This document shows positions 22,741-33,769 of a stretch of DNA of 64,000 nt, one piece after another. The stretch spans positions 912,501 to 976,500 of the forward strand of contig CM045745.1 in assembly GCA_024760905.1 (NCBI GenBank), written 5' to 3'. The stretch's first letter is position 1, and the number at the start of each line of letters is the position of its first letter. The position numbers were made by a program, and so were the translations under genes. Below the pieces are notes generated by a model. It saw only the letters and a program-made list of their open reading frames with translations, ran no database searches and was not told the DNA's origin. The DNA comes from Plotosus lineatus (taxonomy: Eukaryota; Chordata; Actinopteri; Siluriformes; Plotosidae).

Positions 22741-22877
22741 ATAATTGATTTAGGGGTGTTTTATGGCGATACGGTAATGATCTTTATGGATGTATAGTAC
22801 AGTATGAACGTTATACGTCACTGGAACATGCAGCAACAACTTCTGTTCGGCCGTTCGAAACCAAACAAAAACGTAAA

Positions 22878-22907
22878 TCGGGGAGTGTCTGTGTGTGTGT
22901 GTGTATG

Positions 22908-22956
<49 letters not shown>
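22878..22956. repeat. Compound (GT)n(AT)n(AC)n microsatellite
   Basis: GT units pass into AT then AC, so the tract is itself roughly palindromic. It abuts the left end of a short MITE A copy. Confidence 0.93.
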
Positions 22957-22958
<2 letters not shown>

Positions 22959-23152
22959 CTTATGAAATTAATCCGTTCCAGAGGCTTTTTCATTCCCTGG
23001 AGTTTTCGTAAACTTTCGGGTTTAAGGGGTAGTCTTGGGAGCCTTGGAAAGAATCACACATTTTACATGTAAAATGCGCCTCTAATTAAGAAAATTCCAA
23101 GTTCCGAAAAAGGCGCTGGAACGGATTAATTTCGTAAGAAGGGAGCCGGCTG
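22957..23152. mobile_element. MITE family A, short palindromic copy
   Basis: The left end ATGAAATTAATCCGTTCCAG and the right end CTGGAACGGATTAATTTCG are inverted. The right terminus GCCGGCTG is followed by TA. The internal TTTTACATGTAAAATGCG block matches the copies at 1-242 and 51.6 kb. Confidence 0.75.
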
Positions 23153-23154
23153 TA

Positions 23155-23870
23155 CACTAATTTTGTATGAAATATGTATGAAATGAGTTAAAAGTGAAAT
23201 AAAAATTTATTAAACCATTTTAATCAACTTATTTATTAATTAAACCATTATTAAACATTTTTTATTAACCAATTTTTTTTATTAACCAAACCAAACAAAC
23301 ATTATTAAACATTTGTGACACGCTCCGCCGAGTGTGGGCGGTGTCACGTCTGACACTGGAGCTTTTGGGGTGGAACGCAGCTTGTCTGGACTTCTGATCT
23401 GTCAAGTAGGTACGTGCACTTTGAACTTGTTTAGTACTCAACATCCACTTGTCTGCTTGAGGGATCGGATTGGAGGTCCGAATGAGCTGTGCCCCGTCTC
23501 GGGGGCTCCGGTCAGAACACCACCCACACTCGACGGAGCAATGCGGACGGCGTCGCAGCCGACACGGGGCGCGGCTCATCTGGACCTCCGATTTGTCAAG
23601 CAGGTAAGTGTGCTTTGAATACTGGTTTCGTAACTCAACATTCACAAACAAGCTTTATGGGTACGGTACTATGGAGATTCAGCTCCCTCCTGGCCAACAG
23701 GAGGCTAGCGGGGCGGGATGTTGGGAGACAGCCAATGAGAGAGCAACTCCCGCATTGTTTGAATGACACGTTTGGTGCTTTTTGTAAGAACTTGTTTTGT
23801 ATACCGAGGAAAAAAAATTTAGGAAAATGCTTTTCGTATTTTGGGGATTCCGTAATAAGAGGGCCGACTG
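23155..23870. mobile_element. MITE family A, longer relative with CG-rich core
   Basis: The right terminus is the inverted CAGTCGGCC and follows TTCGTATTTTGGGGATTCCG. The AT-rich block at 23200-23300 matches the interior of the element at 30863-31666. The core at 23320-23540 holds an inverted pair, GCTCCGCCGAGTGTGGGCGG and its near complement, and a repeated TGGACNTCNGATNTGTCAAG block about 200 bp apart. The 5' boundary is uncertain because it abuts the short copy. Confidence 0.6.
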
Positions 23871-25529
23871 TGTGCGCGCACGCACACACACACCAGTGCA
23901 ACAAGAATGAACTTTTTTGTTTTAAGCACAGAAATGTCGTGACTACGACACAAACTGAGCATCTCCAAGGTTTTTCGTTTGCTTTTTCATTGGAAGTTGA
24001 AGCCAGTTACCCATGAGGGAGGGGCAGCAAATAGTCTAGATTATTCTCCACATCATTTGGCCAAAAAAGTTAGCCAACTGAAAACCTGTACAGTGTTGCA
24101 ACTGACCGTGCAATAAGCATTTTCACAGGATGATTCTGCAAGTCACTAATAAATATGAGCGCTCACAATGACTCTGTCGGTGAATGTCAAACGATATAAC
24201 TAGCTAGCAGGCACCTCGACACACAAAACAAAACCTGATCAATCACAAAACTGAGGGGTGGTTCAGTTTGGTTAATTTTTTTTTTTTTTTTTAAGATGCC
24301 AAATATAAAATACATTTTGCTAGGTTGGTCATTTAAGGGAAACAGTATTTTTTAAAAACACATTGATTGTATATTTCATTTCAATTAGTGAATCTTAGTA
24401 AAACAATCTTGTTTGTTGGCAATTTTATGTTTGAAAACTCAATAAAGGAATGTATTGTATGGGTGCCCTCAAGGGTAGGAAGGAGGAGGAACCCCAAGAA
24501 TGAAGATGGAGGTATGACAGGCCACAATAGAGCTGCTATCGCATGTGAAAAGAAAAGTAAAGGGAGAGAAAGAGTGAGTGAGAGAGAGAGAGAGAGATAG
24601 TCAGGCCTTGCACTGTTGGAGGTCACTAGCTCCTTTAACACAGAAAGAAAAAAAGAGAAGGCACAAGAATAGAGGGAGGCGTAGTCTAAACACTGACCAG
24701 CTGCAGAAAGTGGCCCAGAGTGCTCAAGCAAAATAAATAAATAAATAAATGCATTTAAAAACCCCACAAAAGAATGCTAGTTGATGTACTTGAGAATGGC
24801 ACACTCGTGTCCCTGCCATATAATCAACAGGAACACGAAGATCCTGTGGAATACCACAGGAGGTAAAGTCTCTTCTGACCGACCCACCCTACAGCTCCCC
24901 ACACAGCAGTCACTGGTGCAATACAGCATGTGAAAGGAATTCTTATAATGGTACTAATGAGTGCTGATCAAAAGCGCTCATCCATGAAAAACAAAAGCTA
25001 GGCCACCCATCAGCCAACATTGGATCAAGAGGACATACAAGCCCCAGCTTTTACTGCTTTTTGAAAGAAAGAGCTAAATGCAGACACTGGCTTACCAGAA
25101 AGCATGCCAGCAGAACGGATAAATATGAGCATTTAATCCATTTAATAATTTTGATTCTGAGAATGAAGCTTGGGTTTCCAAGACAGGGAATCACAAGGTC
25201 AGTGTGAACATACTGTATTATCCTCACTTGAAAAAAAGACAATGGACAGCAAGATGTCAAGATTTCAGACAAAACCGTAGTGTGTGTAATAGATTCAAGG
25301 TTGTGTAATAAACAAAAAAAAAACAAAAAAAAACAAAAAAAAGAAAAAAAAAAACCACACATACAGGAGAAAATGGAAGCAAAGAACAATGGTGATTTTA
25401 AAAAAAGATGGAGAAAGTGAGTATGAAACAGAAGTTAGAGTAAATAAAAGATTGCTTAGTCATGAAATGCCGCTGTAGATGCAAGCCTGGCTCACAGTCA
25501 GAAAAGACCACAGCACTTAACTTTTTAGC

Positions 25530-26090
25530 TCTGAACAGCTTGCCATGCCATCACAGGGAAACACACCACATGCATATTGGAACAGAATATTTAGCCTAAA
25601 GCAGGGGTCCCCAACCCCCAGTCCGCTACCGATTCGTGGCTCATTTGATAACGGTCCGCAAACAAAATCTTTCATGGTGCAAATAATAGTTTTTTTTTGT
25701 TTGTTTGTTTTTTTTTAGAGCTTCCGGATCTTATTTTGAAAAACAAATGTTTTTGACATTGCCACAGTAGCACTGAAAGCCCTTCTTCAGTTTCAAACCA
25801 CATATCTTTGTGAGGCGGGGTTTCCCGCGGTGACAGTCACCAAAACAAGACTACAGAGTAGACTCTAAACATTTTCATACATAAAACTGGTCCCTGAAGC
25901 AAAAAAGGTTGGAGACCACTGGCCAAAAGCACACGTTTTTGGACTATGGGATGAAACCAGTGTACCTAGAGCAAACCCACACAAGCACAACATGTAAATG
26001 CCACACAGAACCACCCACCCCTGGGACTCAAACCCAGGACCTTCCTGCTCTGATGCAAACTTGCTAACCAAAACACCACCATGCCGCCCA
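25530..26090 (-). mobile_element. S1 SINE, split by a hAT MITE
   Basis: The two pieces (25530-25601 and 25922-26090) together form one S1 copy in minus orientation: GAACAGCTTGCCATGCCATC on the left, TTTTTGGACTATGGGATGAA and the tRNA-like head (minus strand GGCGGCATGGTGGTGTTTTG) on the right. They resume exactly across the inserted element. Confidence 0.85.
25602..25921. mobile_element. hAT-type MITE (320 bp) with 8-bp target duplication
   Basis: The terminal inverted repeats CAGGGGTCCCCAACC and, inverted, CAGTGGTCTCCAACC are flanked by GCCTAAAG (25594-25601) and GCCAAAAG (25922-25929). An 8-bp duplication with CAGNGG ends is diagnostic of hAT transposition. There is no coding content. Confidence 0.92.
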
Positions 26091-27599
26091 AATACCCTTC
26101 TCTGACTGACAGGTTAATTCAATTGCAATGAAAGGTGCAAAACTCAATCTGTTTGATTGGAAAATATTAGCCATTAAATGATACATGGGAAAGGTACAAT
26201 CTGATTGGTTTCAAAACATTATTCAGAGTGGATAATGCTTGAATTGAAACAGACAGACATCACACTTTAGAATGGAAAGGCAAGTCAAAGAAATATCTTG
26301 TTAGTTTGTTTTTTTGTGTTTCACATTCAGAGATTACGTTAGAACAGGGTCTTGAACCATTAGCCACATCTCCACTTATGTAGGCTTCCTTGTTGGGGTC
26401 TGCTCCTCAGAGCAGGCAGAGAAAGTCATATTTCATCAGAAAAGAAAATGCCTATATCTTAAAAATAAACAAAAATACATTCGAACCATCAAATAGTTCA
26501 TTTAAAATTTTATGGTAAAAGTCTAAAGTTAATAGCGATGTCATTTAGCTATGGTTATCTTTTAGCTTAGCAATCACTTAACATGGTTCAGAGCACAGAG
26601 CTCACCTAACTGAGGCTCTAATGGTTTTATTAAGTCACACGAGCTATTTTTGGGACAAAGCTAAATTTTACATTTCAGTGTAGTTGAAAATTTAAAAAGT
26701 CAACATACATAACTCATACAGCCTGAAATGCACCTCAATATCTGATTCCATGTGATGGATCACAAACCTGAAAATAATCTTGTTAGAATGTGCTTTTTTT
26801 CTGCTAATGTTTCAGTATAGTATATAAGAAAACTATTTTAAAAATTGGCCAAACTGTCAATCAGCTTGCCTTTTTCCACAGGTGACCAACACGCAGTGAT
26901 TATTTTCTTGTTTTTGCAGTCTCCTGTACACACACATACACGTGTATGTGTGTTTGCTTGCTTACATTAGGTACCGGCAGTGACGCATGATCCACCAGGA
27001 ATTGTAACACAGCTAAGCCTGACAGTTGAAAATGGTCAAACTTCAACCTGCAAATGCAGCCGTTGCAACCAAATAATGCTGAATAAATTCACAAGTTCAT
27101 TTCATTCCTGTTCCAGCAGTACCAAATTCAGCTGTGTTCATAGAAAAAGAATATTTCAAATTTTAAACTGAGTTTGTGTTCATTTTTCACCAACCTTGAT
27201 TAGGGTGCCTTTGTTTTGATGAGATCTCAAGTGTACCGCGCTCCGGTTGTAAGGCATCGTCTATGAAATTGGCTCACGTGTCGCACTGATATGACACACA
27301 TGGTTTAAACCATTACTGTGTTCAGTGAATCTCCAGCTTTCCCACCATACCCGGTTTGTCAGGGGTATATTTCGCCATTTTTTGAAATCCCCAAAATGAT
27401 TTTCGGTTCTTTAAAAATCAGTAGAATACACCTCCACAAACTAGGTACCCAAAATTGAAGGAATTAAAGAGTTTGAAATGAAATTTGAATCCAGGAATAA
27501 ATGAGCACGACGCACAAGGCAATGTAATTTCGAGCACCCCTCAAAAAAAAGAAAAAAAAAAAAAAGAAGTGATATTGACCATTACGGGTTTGCATTTTG

Positions 27600-27682
27600 T
27601 ATTCTGGCAAAGGTTTTACGCCAGATGCCCTTCCTGTGGCAACCCTCTGCATTCATCCGGGCTTGGGACCGGCACTTGTTTG
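27600..27682 (-). mobile_element. Inverted 5' leader fragment of the RTE-like LINE
   Basis: The minus strand reads GGTCCCAAGCCCGGATGAAT then GGAAGGGCATCTGGCGTAAA, the leader of copies A and C. Here it is in opposite orientation, directly beside the plus-strand body of copy B. Confidence 0.9.
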
Positions 27683-27696
27683 TGCCCCCCCACGGC

Positions 27697-28785
27697 TGCT
27701 GACAGGGAAAGGTAGAGAGCTGGCTGACATGATTCAGAGGAAGAAGGTGGACATACTGTGTGTCCAGGAGACCAGGTGGAAAGGTAGCAAGGCCAGAAGT
27801 TTAGGATCAGGGTTTAAGCTGTTTTTTCATGGTGTGGATGGGAAGAGAAATGGAGTAGGAGTCATCTTGAAGGAGGGGTTTGTCAGGAATGTTCTAGAAG
27901 TGAAAAGAGTGTCAGACAGAGTGATGAGTTAAGTTAGAAATTGAAGGCATGATGTTCAATGTTGTTAGTGCTTATGCCCCACAGGCAGGAGGTGAGCTAG
28001 AAGAGATTCTGGAGGGAGTTAGATGAAGTGGTGCAGAGTACCCCCAGAGGTGAAAGAGTGGTCATTGGGGCAGACTTCAATGGACATGTTGGTGCAGGAA
28101 ACAGAGGGGACGAGGAAGTGATGGGCAGGTTTGGTATCCAGGACAGGAATACAGAAGGACAGATGTTGGTAGATTTTGCAAAAAGGATGGAAATGGCTGT
28201 AGTAGTGGGTGAGTGTTGTCAAACAGCATAGGATGGTGGTGTGCAGGATGATGCTGATGGTGAGAAAGGTGAAAAAGGCAGAGCAGAAGACAAAGTGGTG
28301 GAAGCTGAAAAAGGAAGAGTGTCGTGTTGTCTTCAAGGAGGAGTTGAAACAGGCTTTGGGTGGTCAGGAAGTGCTTCCAGATGACTGGACAACTACAGCT
28401 AATGTGATCAGGGAGACAGGTAGGAGAGTACTCGGTGTGTCCTCTGGAAGGAAAGTAGATAAGAAGATTTGGTGGTGGAATGAGGAACTGCAGGAGTGTG
28501 TACAAACAACAGTTTGCTTTCACGCCAAGAAAGAGCACCACAGATGGAGTATTTGCTTTGAGGATGTTAATAGAGAAGTACAGAGAAGGTCAGAAGGAGC
28601 TGCATTGTGCCTTTGTGGATCTGGAGAAAGCATATGACAGGGTGCCGAGAGAAGAACTGTGGTATTGCATGAGGAAGTCTGGAGTGGCAGAGAAGTATGT
28701 TAGAGTGGTGCAGGACATGTATGAGAGATGTAAGACAGTGGTGAGGTTTGCTGTCGGTGTGACAGAAGAGTTCAAGTTCGAGTTG
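27697..28785 (+). pseudogene. RTE-like LINE copy B, internally deleted and 3'-truncated
   Basis: Homology runs from GKGRELADMIQRKKVD through CVQETRWKGSKARSLG and GADFNGHVGAGNRG. About 130 bp is missing after AKRMEMAV. The linker region through WWWNEELQECVQ is retained. A large deletion of roughly 0.7 kb then joins it to the RT finger region (KSTTDGVFALRMLIEKYR, FVDLEKAYDRVPREELW). Homology stops abruptly after VGVTEEFK, before the FADD box. It is plus strand, antisense to ctnnd2, with no chance of activity. Confidence 0.92.
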
Positions 28786-29510
28786 ACGGTTTTCAGGTTT
28801 TTGTCAAATGTCACTTGTCAGATCCCTTTTAAACCCCAAACCATGGTAAATGGTCCAAAACTGATGTTTCTAATGGATTAAGCAGGTATTGTTCCCTTGG
28901 AGACAAAAGTATCAAGGTATTGACATGGTTGGTTAAATTTTAATGAATTTTCAAAAATTGGTCATTTTGGTCATTTTTTCCACCCACAGAGTAAATTTCA
29001 GTTTGAGGCATTTTTGAGGGACAATAACTTCAAAATTGAGAAGAACTGGCCTCAATAAAAAAAATTGGTGTGCTTTAGTCTATCCCATTATCTCGGAAAA
29101 AGTAACACAAAGGGACTTTTCAGATGTCTAATTTTGAAAATAGGGGCGTCTAAAAAAAATTGCCAATTTGGTGCTACCATAATTTGAGGGGAAAAAATGC
29201 ATTTTGAAATGGCTTTTACTATAAAACCTATTACCTGAGAGACCTGAAAATCCATAATGCAGAACTAGGTCGTAGAAAATCACATTAAGTGTTTGTAGAA
29301 AGTAATAATTCTTATTTCATACTTTCCACCCAAAAGTGTTCCAAGCCAGAAGCGGGGGTAACAGAACAGGCTATCTCAGAAACCGTTCAAGATAATGGCA
29401 TGAAATTTGGACTGGTGATTTGTAATGATAAACACAACAAATCGAACTCAAAACCATCCATTTATGAATTTTTTTTTTTGTGCCGGTACCTACTTAAATA
29501 GAGCCTGTTA
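28786..29510. other. AT-rich sequence of unknown origin 3' of LINE copy B
   Basis: About 700 bp with similar short phrases (CAAAATTGAG, TCTCGGAAAAAG, TCTCAGAAACCGTTCAAG, GCATGAAATTTGGACTGG). The style resembles the flank at 27180-27590 on the other side of the LINE. I cannot assign it to a family. It may be the interior of an unrecognised repeat into which copy B integrated. Confidence 0.4.
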
Positions 29511-30142
29511 CTATCTGCTAAAATGTGTTTGATAGCATTTTGCAGCAGCATTAACAGTAGACAGGTATTATACTAACAAATCAAATTTAAACTAGTAAAT
29601 GTATGAATTAAATAAATAAGGCCACAACTACATAAATTATATTTACATACATCTGTCATTTGTCTCTGGTATCTTGGGCTTTTCTTTTCCAGTCAAAATG
29701 AATGTACAGTAAACATAGCTACTCACAAAACCCCAGAAAGCTCAGGTCAGTAGGCTTCACTACCCACACATGATCACAAACAAAACTATGACTTTAAAAA
29801 AAAACACCAAAACAAACAAAACATGTGTTCTGCAACACACACCCCACCAGCTTGTCAAAGCTAAATGTAGAAACAGAAATAATCATTTCTCATGGACAAG
29901 TTCTACACAAGGACAACAATGCATTCGTTTTAAAAATAATATCGTGTTTTCAGGACTATAAGTCACACTCTTTTCATACTTCGGCTGAAGGTATGACTAA
30001 TACTCCAGAGCAACTTATGTGAAATTAGTGCATATAATTCTGTTATAAACATAATTTCACATATTTGTTATTTTTACACTCAAACCACGGAAGGGCACTC
30101 TAGGCTTGGGTACCAGTACCTGCTCATCCACCACTGAAGAAA

Positions 30143-30415
30143 ATGTCCCCAAAAAGAAAATCCTATTCTGTAGATTACAAGCTGCAAGTAGTGAAATGTG
30201 CAGCAGAAAATAGTAATCGATCAGCAGAAGGTAAGTTTGGAGTGAATAAGAAACTTGTGAGGAACTGGAGAAAAGCGGAGATTACTATTACTGCAATGAG
30301 GGGGGGGGGGGGAAGCTAATCGCAGGCTAACATCTAGATGCCCACAGCTAGAGAAACGAGCTCGCACATGGGTACTTGAGCAGCATGCCGCAGGGAGGGG
30401 CTTGTCAACAATGTA
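30143..30415 (+). pseudogene. pogo-type transposase N-terminal DNA-binding domain, broken
   Basis: The frame starts MSPKRKSYSVDYKLQVVKCA and continues GVNKKLVRNWRKAE, a Psq/CENP-B-type helix-turn-helix of pogo transposases. A 13-G tract at 30300-30312 shifts the frame to a stop at 30317-30319. After the tract another frame reads CPQLEKRARTWVLEQ and RGLSTM before TAG at 30413-30415. Confidence 0.8.
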
Positions 30416-30467
30416 GATGCGTCTCCACACCCAGGTAGTGAAATTATTACATACAATTCTAACAAGA

Positions 30468-30840
30468 GGGCAGAAAAGCGAAGATTATTATTACTGCAAT
30501 GAAGAAAACAAAAAAAAGCTCATCGCTAAAAAGCTAATTGCGGGCCAAAAGCCACAGCTAGAAGAACGAGCTCGCACATGGGGGTTTGAGCAACGTGCTG
30601 CAGGGAGAGGCTTGTCAACAGTGCAGTTGCGTCTCCATGTCCAGGTAGTTTTCAAGGAGATGAATATTAATGACCGTGTGAAAACTATCTTCGTGTTACC
30701 GCTTCATGCAATGCAGCCGCCTCTTTATCAGAGCGAGGACCACAACGTCACAAACCGCCAGCAGATTTCCAGGCCAAGGTAGACAATTTCCATGAGTTTG
30801 CGACTTCTAGTGCGGTGTTTTTGTTCTTGATTATGCATTT
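30468..30840 (+). pseudogene. Duplicated pogo DNA-binding segment
   Basis: The second tandem unit repeats AGATTATTATTACTGCAATG and the PQLEERARTWGFEQRAAGRG and LSTVQL blocks, in the better-preserved frame 30417-30782 (121 codons). It continues with KEMNIND, and a shifted PADFQAKVDNFHEF segment follows near 30760-30805, where the family proteins continue towards the DDE domain. It is not a functional gene. Confidence 0.75.
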
Positions 30841-30862
30841 TTTGGCCAATGCGACTTAAGTA

Positions 30863-31666
30863 CAGTCGGCCCCACACTTACGAAATGAATCAGTTCCAGA
30901 GCCCTTTTCGTGACACGGGGATTTCGGAAGTAGGGGTAGCATCTTACATGTTAAACCTCCTAATTCATTCCAAGTCTTTGGACTGAGTAAACCCCATAAA
31001 CCCTTTAAAAATGATAAAAGTACACCAATTTTGTGTGAAATGTGTGTTAAAAGTAAAAGAAAAATTTTTAACCATTTTATTAACATTTATTAATTAAACC
31101 ATTATTAAACATTTTTTATTAACACACACACACACACTTCTTCCTCTTTATCTCTTGCACGCGCGCTGCGGGCCACGCCCACAAGATATGGAATTCAAAG
31201 CGCATTCCCTGCTTGACAAACTCAACTTTAATTTGATTCCTTGAGGGATCGGAATTCCAGAGGAGCTCAAATGCGCCCACATTTATTAAACATTTACTGA
31301 ATTAAAACAACTTAAACTAAACTAAGTGTTATTCCTTCTCTCTCTCCCTCTCCTCGCGCGTGCTGTGGGCCACGCCCACAAGACATGAATTCTAGCATTC
31401 TCTGCTTGACCATTTACTGAGTTAAAACAACTTCAAAAACTAAGCTAAAAGCTAAAGAATGAAGCTTCCTTCTGTCTCTATCTGGGAGGCCAGCGAGATG
31501 TTGAAAGACAGCCAATGAGAGAGCAACTCGCGCATCGATTGGCGCGTTTGAATTTCTTTTCATCAGAGGGGGATGTCTCGTATCTCGGGGACGGAAACTC
31601 AAGGAAATGTTTTTCGTAACCCGGGGATTTCATACACAGGGGTCTTCGTAAGTTGGGGGCCGACTG
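30863..31666. mobile_element. MITE family A, complete (804 bp), inserted in the pogo element
   Basis: The termini CAGTCGGCCCCACACTTACG and, inverted, CAGTCGGCCCCCAACTTACG are flanked by TA at 30861-30862 and 31667-31668. Removing the element and one TA restores a continuous GCGACTTAAGTACTCCGGAG, the usual sequence of this pogo family's end. This proves both the boundaries and the TA target. The interior has two related GGGCCACGCCCACAAGA(T/C)AT copies about 200 bp apart. Confidence 0.92.
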
Positions 31667-31744
31667 TACTCCGGAGTGACGTATAGTCAGGAAAATACGG
31701 TAATAATGTCCAGTGTTGCGAAGGAAAGCTTAAGAGAATTAGTC

Positions 31745-32097
31745 AGTCAGACATTCATTAAATTAGTTTTCTGAACCAGTTAATCCGAATTAGGGTCGTG
31801 GGGAGGCTGGCACCCATCTCAGCCAACTGTATACGAGGGCAGAGTACACCCTGGACAGCTCGCCAGGCCATCACAGGGCAAAGACACACTGACAGCTTTG
31901 CAACCTACTCTTTACAAAAGAGTCAGCAATGGTTCTTTTACATGCGTCACACCATAGACAGTGAGAGACACGGCCGGCCTTTGATATCACAGTAACCTGC
32001 ACTGGGGTGGGGTATATTGACAGCCTGTTGAGAGCGGGTTTGAACCCCCAACCTTGGGATCAGTGATCCAGCACCTTTACCACCAGGCCACCACTGC
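31745..32097 (-). mobile_element. S2a SINE
   Basis: Minus orientation. The tail (GAACCAGTTAATCCGAATTA) is at low coordinates. The body has CAGCAATGGTTCTTTTACAT and the tRNA-like head is at 32050-32097 (minus strand GGCAGTGGTGGCCTGGTGGT, B box GGTTCAAACCC-like). Confidence 0.88.
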
Positions 32098-32734
32098 CAA
32101 CAGTCGATCAGACCAGTCGATTATCCCCAAATTTTTCTTCATTAGACTCGTGTGGGTGAACCTGCATCCACTAAAGTCTCGGATAACCGTTCTTTGCTGG
32201 CAACAGTCGTTGCAGCCGACATGCCTCAAGGTTTAAAGTATTCTGTGTTAGAGCAGGCTTTTCTGCTCACTATGAATGCAAAGAGTGATTATGTTAAGCA
32301 TTTTGACAGCTTGAACACGTCTGGCTGTTTTCTCTGATGTCTCTCATGAAGGCGCTTTTACCTGCGGAGTTCCAGCTCACTGGAGCTTTCGTGAATCTTA
32401 GATCAGCACTTTTTCTAACAGCATCTATGGCATGATTAAAAAGAGTCAGAGTTCATGTTTTCTCCATTCTGATTCACCATCTGGCCTGCATCTGATGCTT
32501 TTTTTGCTGTCACATGACTAGCTAATTGTATAACGGAATGAATAAGCACTGTACTAATTTCTGTTTATCTAACAGTTCATGTTAGATGATGAACAGCACT
32601 GAGGTGCTCTAGTCAATGTCACACAAAAACAGTGCATAACGCTCTGCACGTGAGATATTCCAAGGTCGTAGCACCCTCTCTGTGACATTTACAGTGTATC
32701 TAGTTCAATAGGTAGGTGAGATTTTTGATTTTAA

Positions 32735-32806
32735 TACACTGTATTAAAATTTGTTTCCTCTGCATTTAACCCATCCAAAAGTGAGTACACACATATGTAA
32801 ACAGTG

Positions 32807-32855
<49 letters not shown>

Positions 32856-32975
32856 AAGTGGGCTGCCACACACATTGGGGACACCCGGAGAGCAGTTGGG
32901 GGTTGGGTGCCTTGTTCAAGGCCACTTCAGCCACTAATGTGGTTGAAGGGCAGGTGCAGGGTTCCTTGGTGGAGC
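32735..32975. repeat. Interspersed repeat with internal (AC)n microsatellite
   Basis: TTCCTCTGCATTTAACCCAT, an AC run at 32811-32852, then GGAGAGCAGTTGGGGGTTGG and GTGCCTTGTTCAAGGCCACT. I recognise this as a frequently recurring fish sequence, but I cannot name its class. The open frames on both strands across it are artefacts of the AC run. Confidence 0.6.
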
Positions 32976-33177
32976 ACTGCTATTTGGACTTAACATTACA
33001 TAAAACCTTTTGTTTTATTATTGGATGTTCTTATTTTTTTTTAAAGCAATTCATGATAATCTGCACAAGCGATACCATACCACTGGCTGACCCGTAAAGC
33101 GTCAACAATCCACCTCCACATTCTATACCTAACTAAATCACGCAAGTTTTTTTTTTTTTTAAAAACGGTGATGGTGG

Positions 33178-33520
33178 GGGCAGTGGTGATCTAGTGGTAT
33201 AGGGCGCTGGATCGCTGATCCAAAGGTTCGGGGTTCGAGTCCCACTCCCCACAAGGTCGTCACTGTCCTCCCAGTGCAGCTAACTGGGTTATCAAAGGCC
33301 GGCCATGTCTCTCACGGTCTATGGTGTGAGGCATGTAAAAGAGCCATTGCTGACTTTCGTAAAGGGTAGGTTGCAAAGCCGTCAGCGTGTTTCCGCCCTG
33401 CGATGGCCTGGCGAGCTGTCCCGGGTGTACTCTGCCCTCGCCCCGAGTTGGCTGGGATGGGCACCAGCCTCCCCGCGACCCTAAATAGGATGAAGCGGTT
33501 ACAGAAAATGAACTGAACGG
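33178..33520 (+). mobile_element. S2a SINE, well preserved
   Basis: Complete head (GGCAGTGGTGATCTAGTGGT, B box GGTTCGAGTCC), body (GGCCGGCCATGTCTCTCACG) and tail (GCGATGGCCTGGCGAGCTGT, CCCCGCGACCCTAAATAGGA, ending AAAATGAACTGAACG). It is among the least diverged copies in the window. Confidence 0.92.
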
Positions 33521-33769
33521 TGGTGGTGTCTGTTGGTTGAATTTGAAACGCCATAACCTCACTGAAACTTTTCCTCTATTAAAGTTTGAGTTTTTCCTTT
33601 ACCCCTTCATCCTACTTTTGAAGCCTTTTATCATGGCATTGCCTGGGCTTAATGATATTTTTAACTGCTAATGTAGTTCATCATTTTAACGACTGCTTGG
33701 CTTGTGCAGCTGAACAACTACCTCCATCTTCTTTTGGGGATGCTCTGCTCTCTAACACACTATGAAATA

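Larger units (their letters stand above)
29940..31702 (+). mobile_element. pogo-like (Tc1/mariner superfamily) element, interrupted
   Basis: The left end TCAGGACTATAAGTCACACT and the inverted right end TACCGTATTTTCCTGACTAT form terminal repeats of the type seen in fish pogo-like elements. The element carries decayed DNA-binding-domain coding sequence and a tandem duplication of about 190 bp (30268-30450 and 30468-30650). A MITE A copy is inserted at 30863-31666. The catalytic DDE region is absent, so it is a deletion derivative. Confidence 0.8.

Noticed and set aside
26980..27171. 63-aa frame with a CxCxxC-like cysteine pattern
   Set aside because: A single short frame without splice support or homology that I can recognise.
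32804..33097. 97-aa open frame starting with a His/Thr run
   Set aside because: It is translation of an (AC)n microsatellite into a known recurrent repeat.
33178..33260. tRNA gene at the SINE head
   Set aside because: A- and B-box-like motifs are present, but it recurs dispersed, lacks a sound acceptor stem and continues into SINE body, so it is not a functional tRNA gene.
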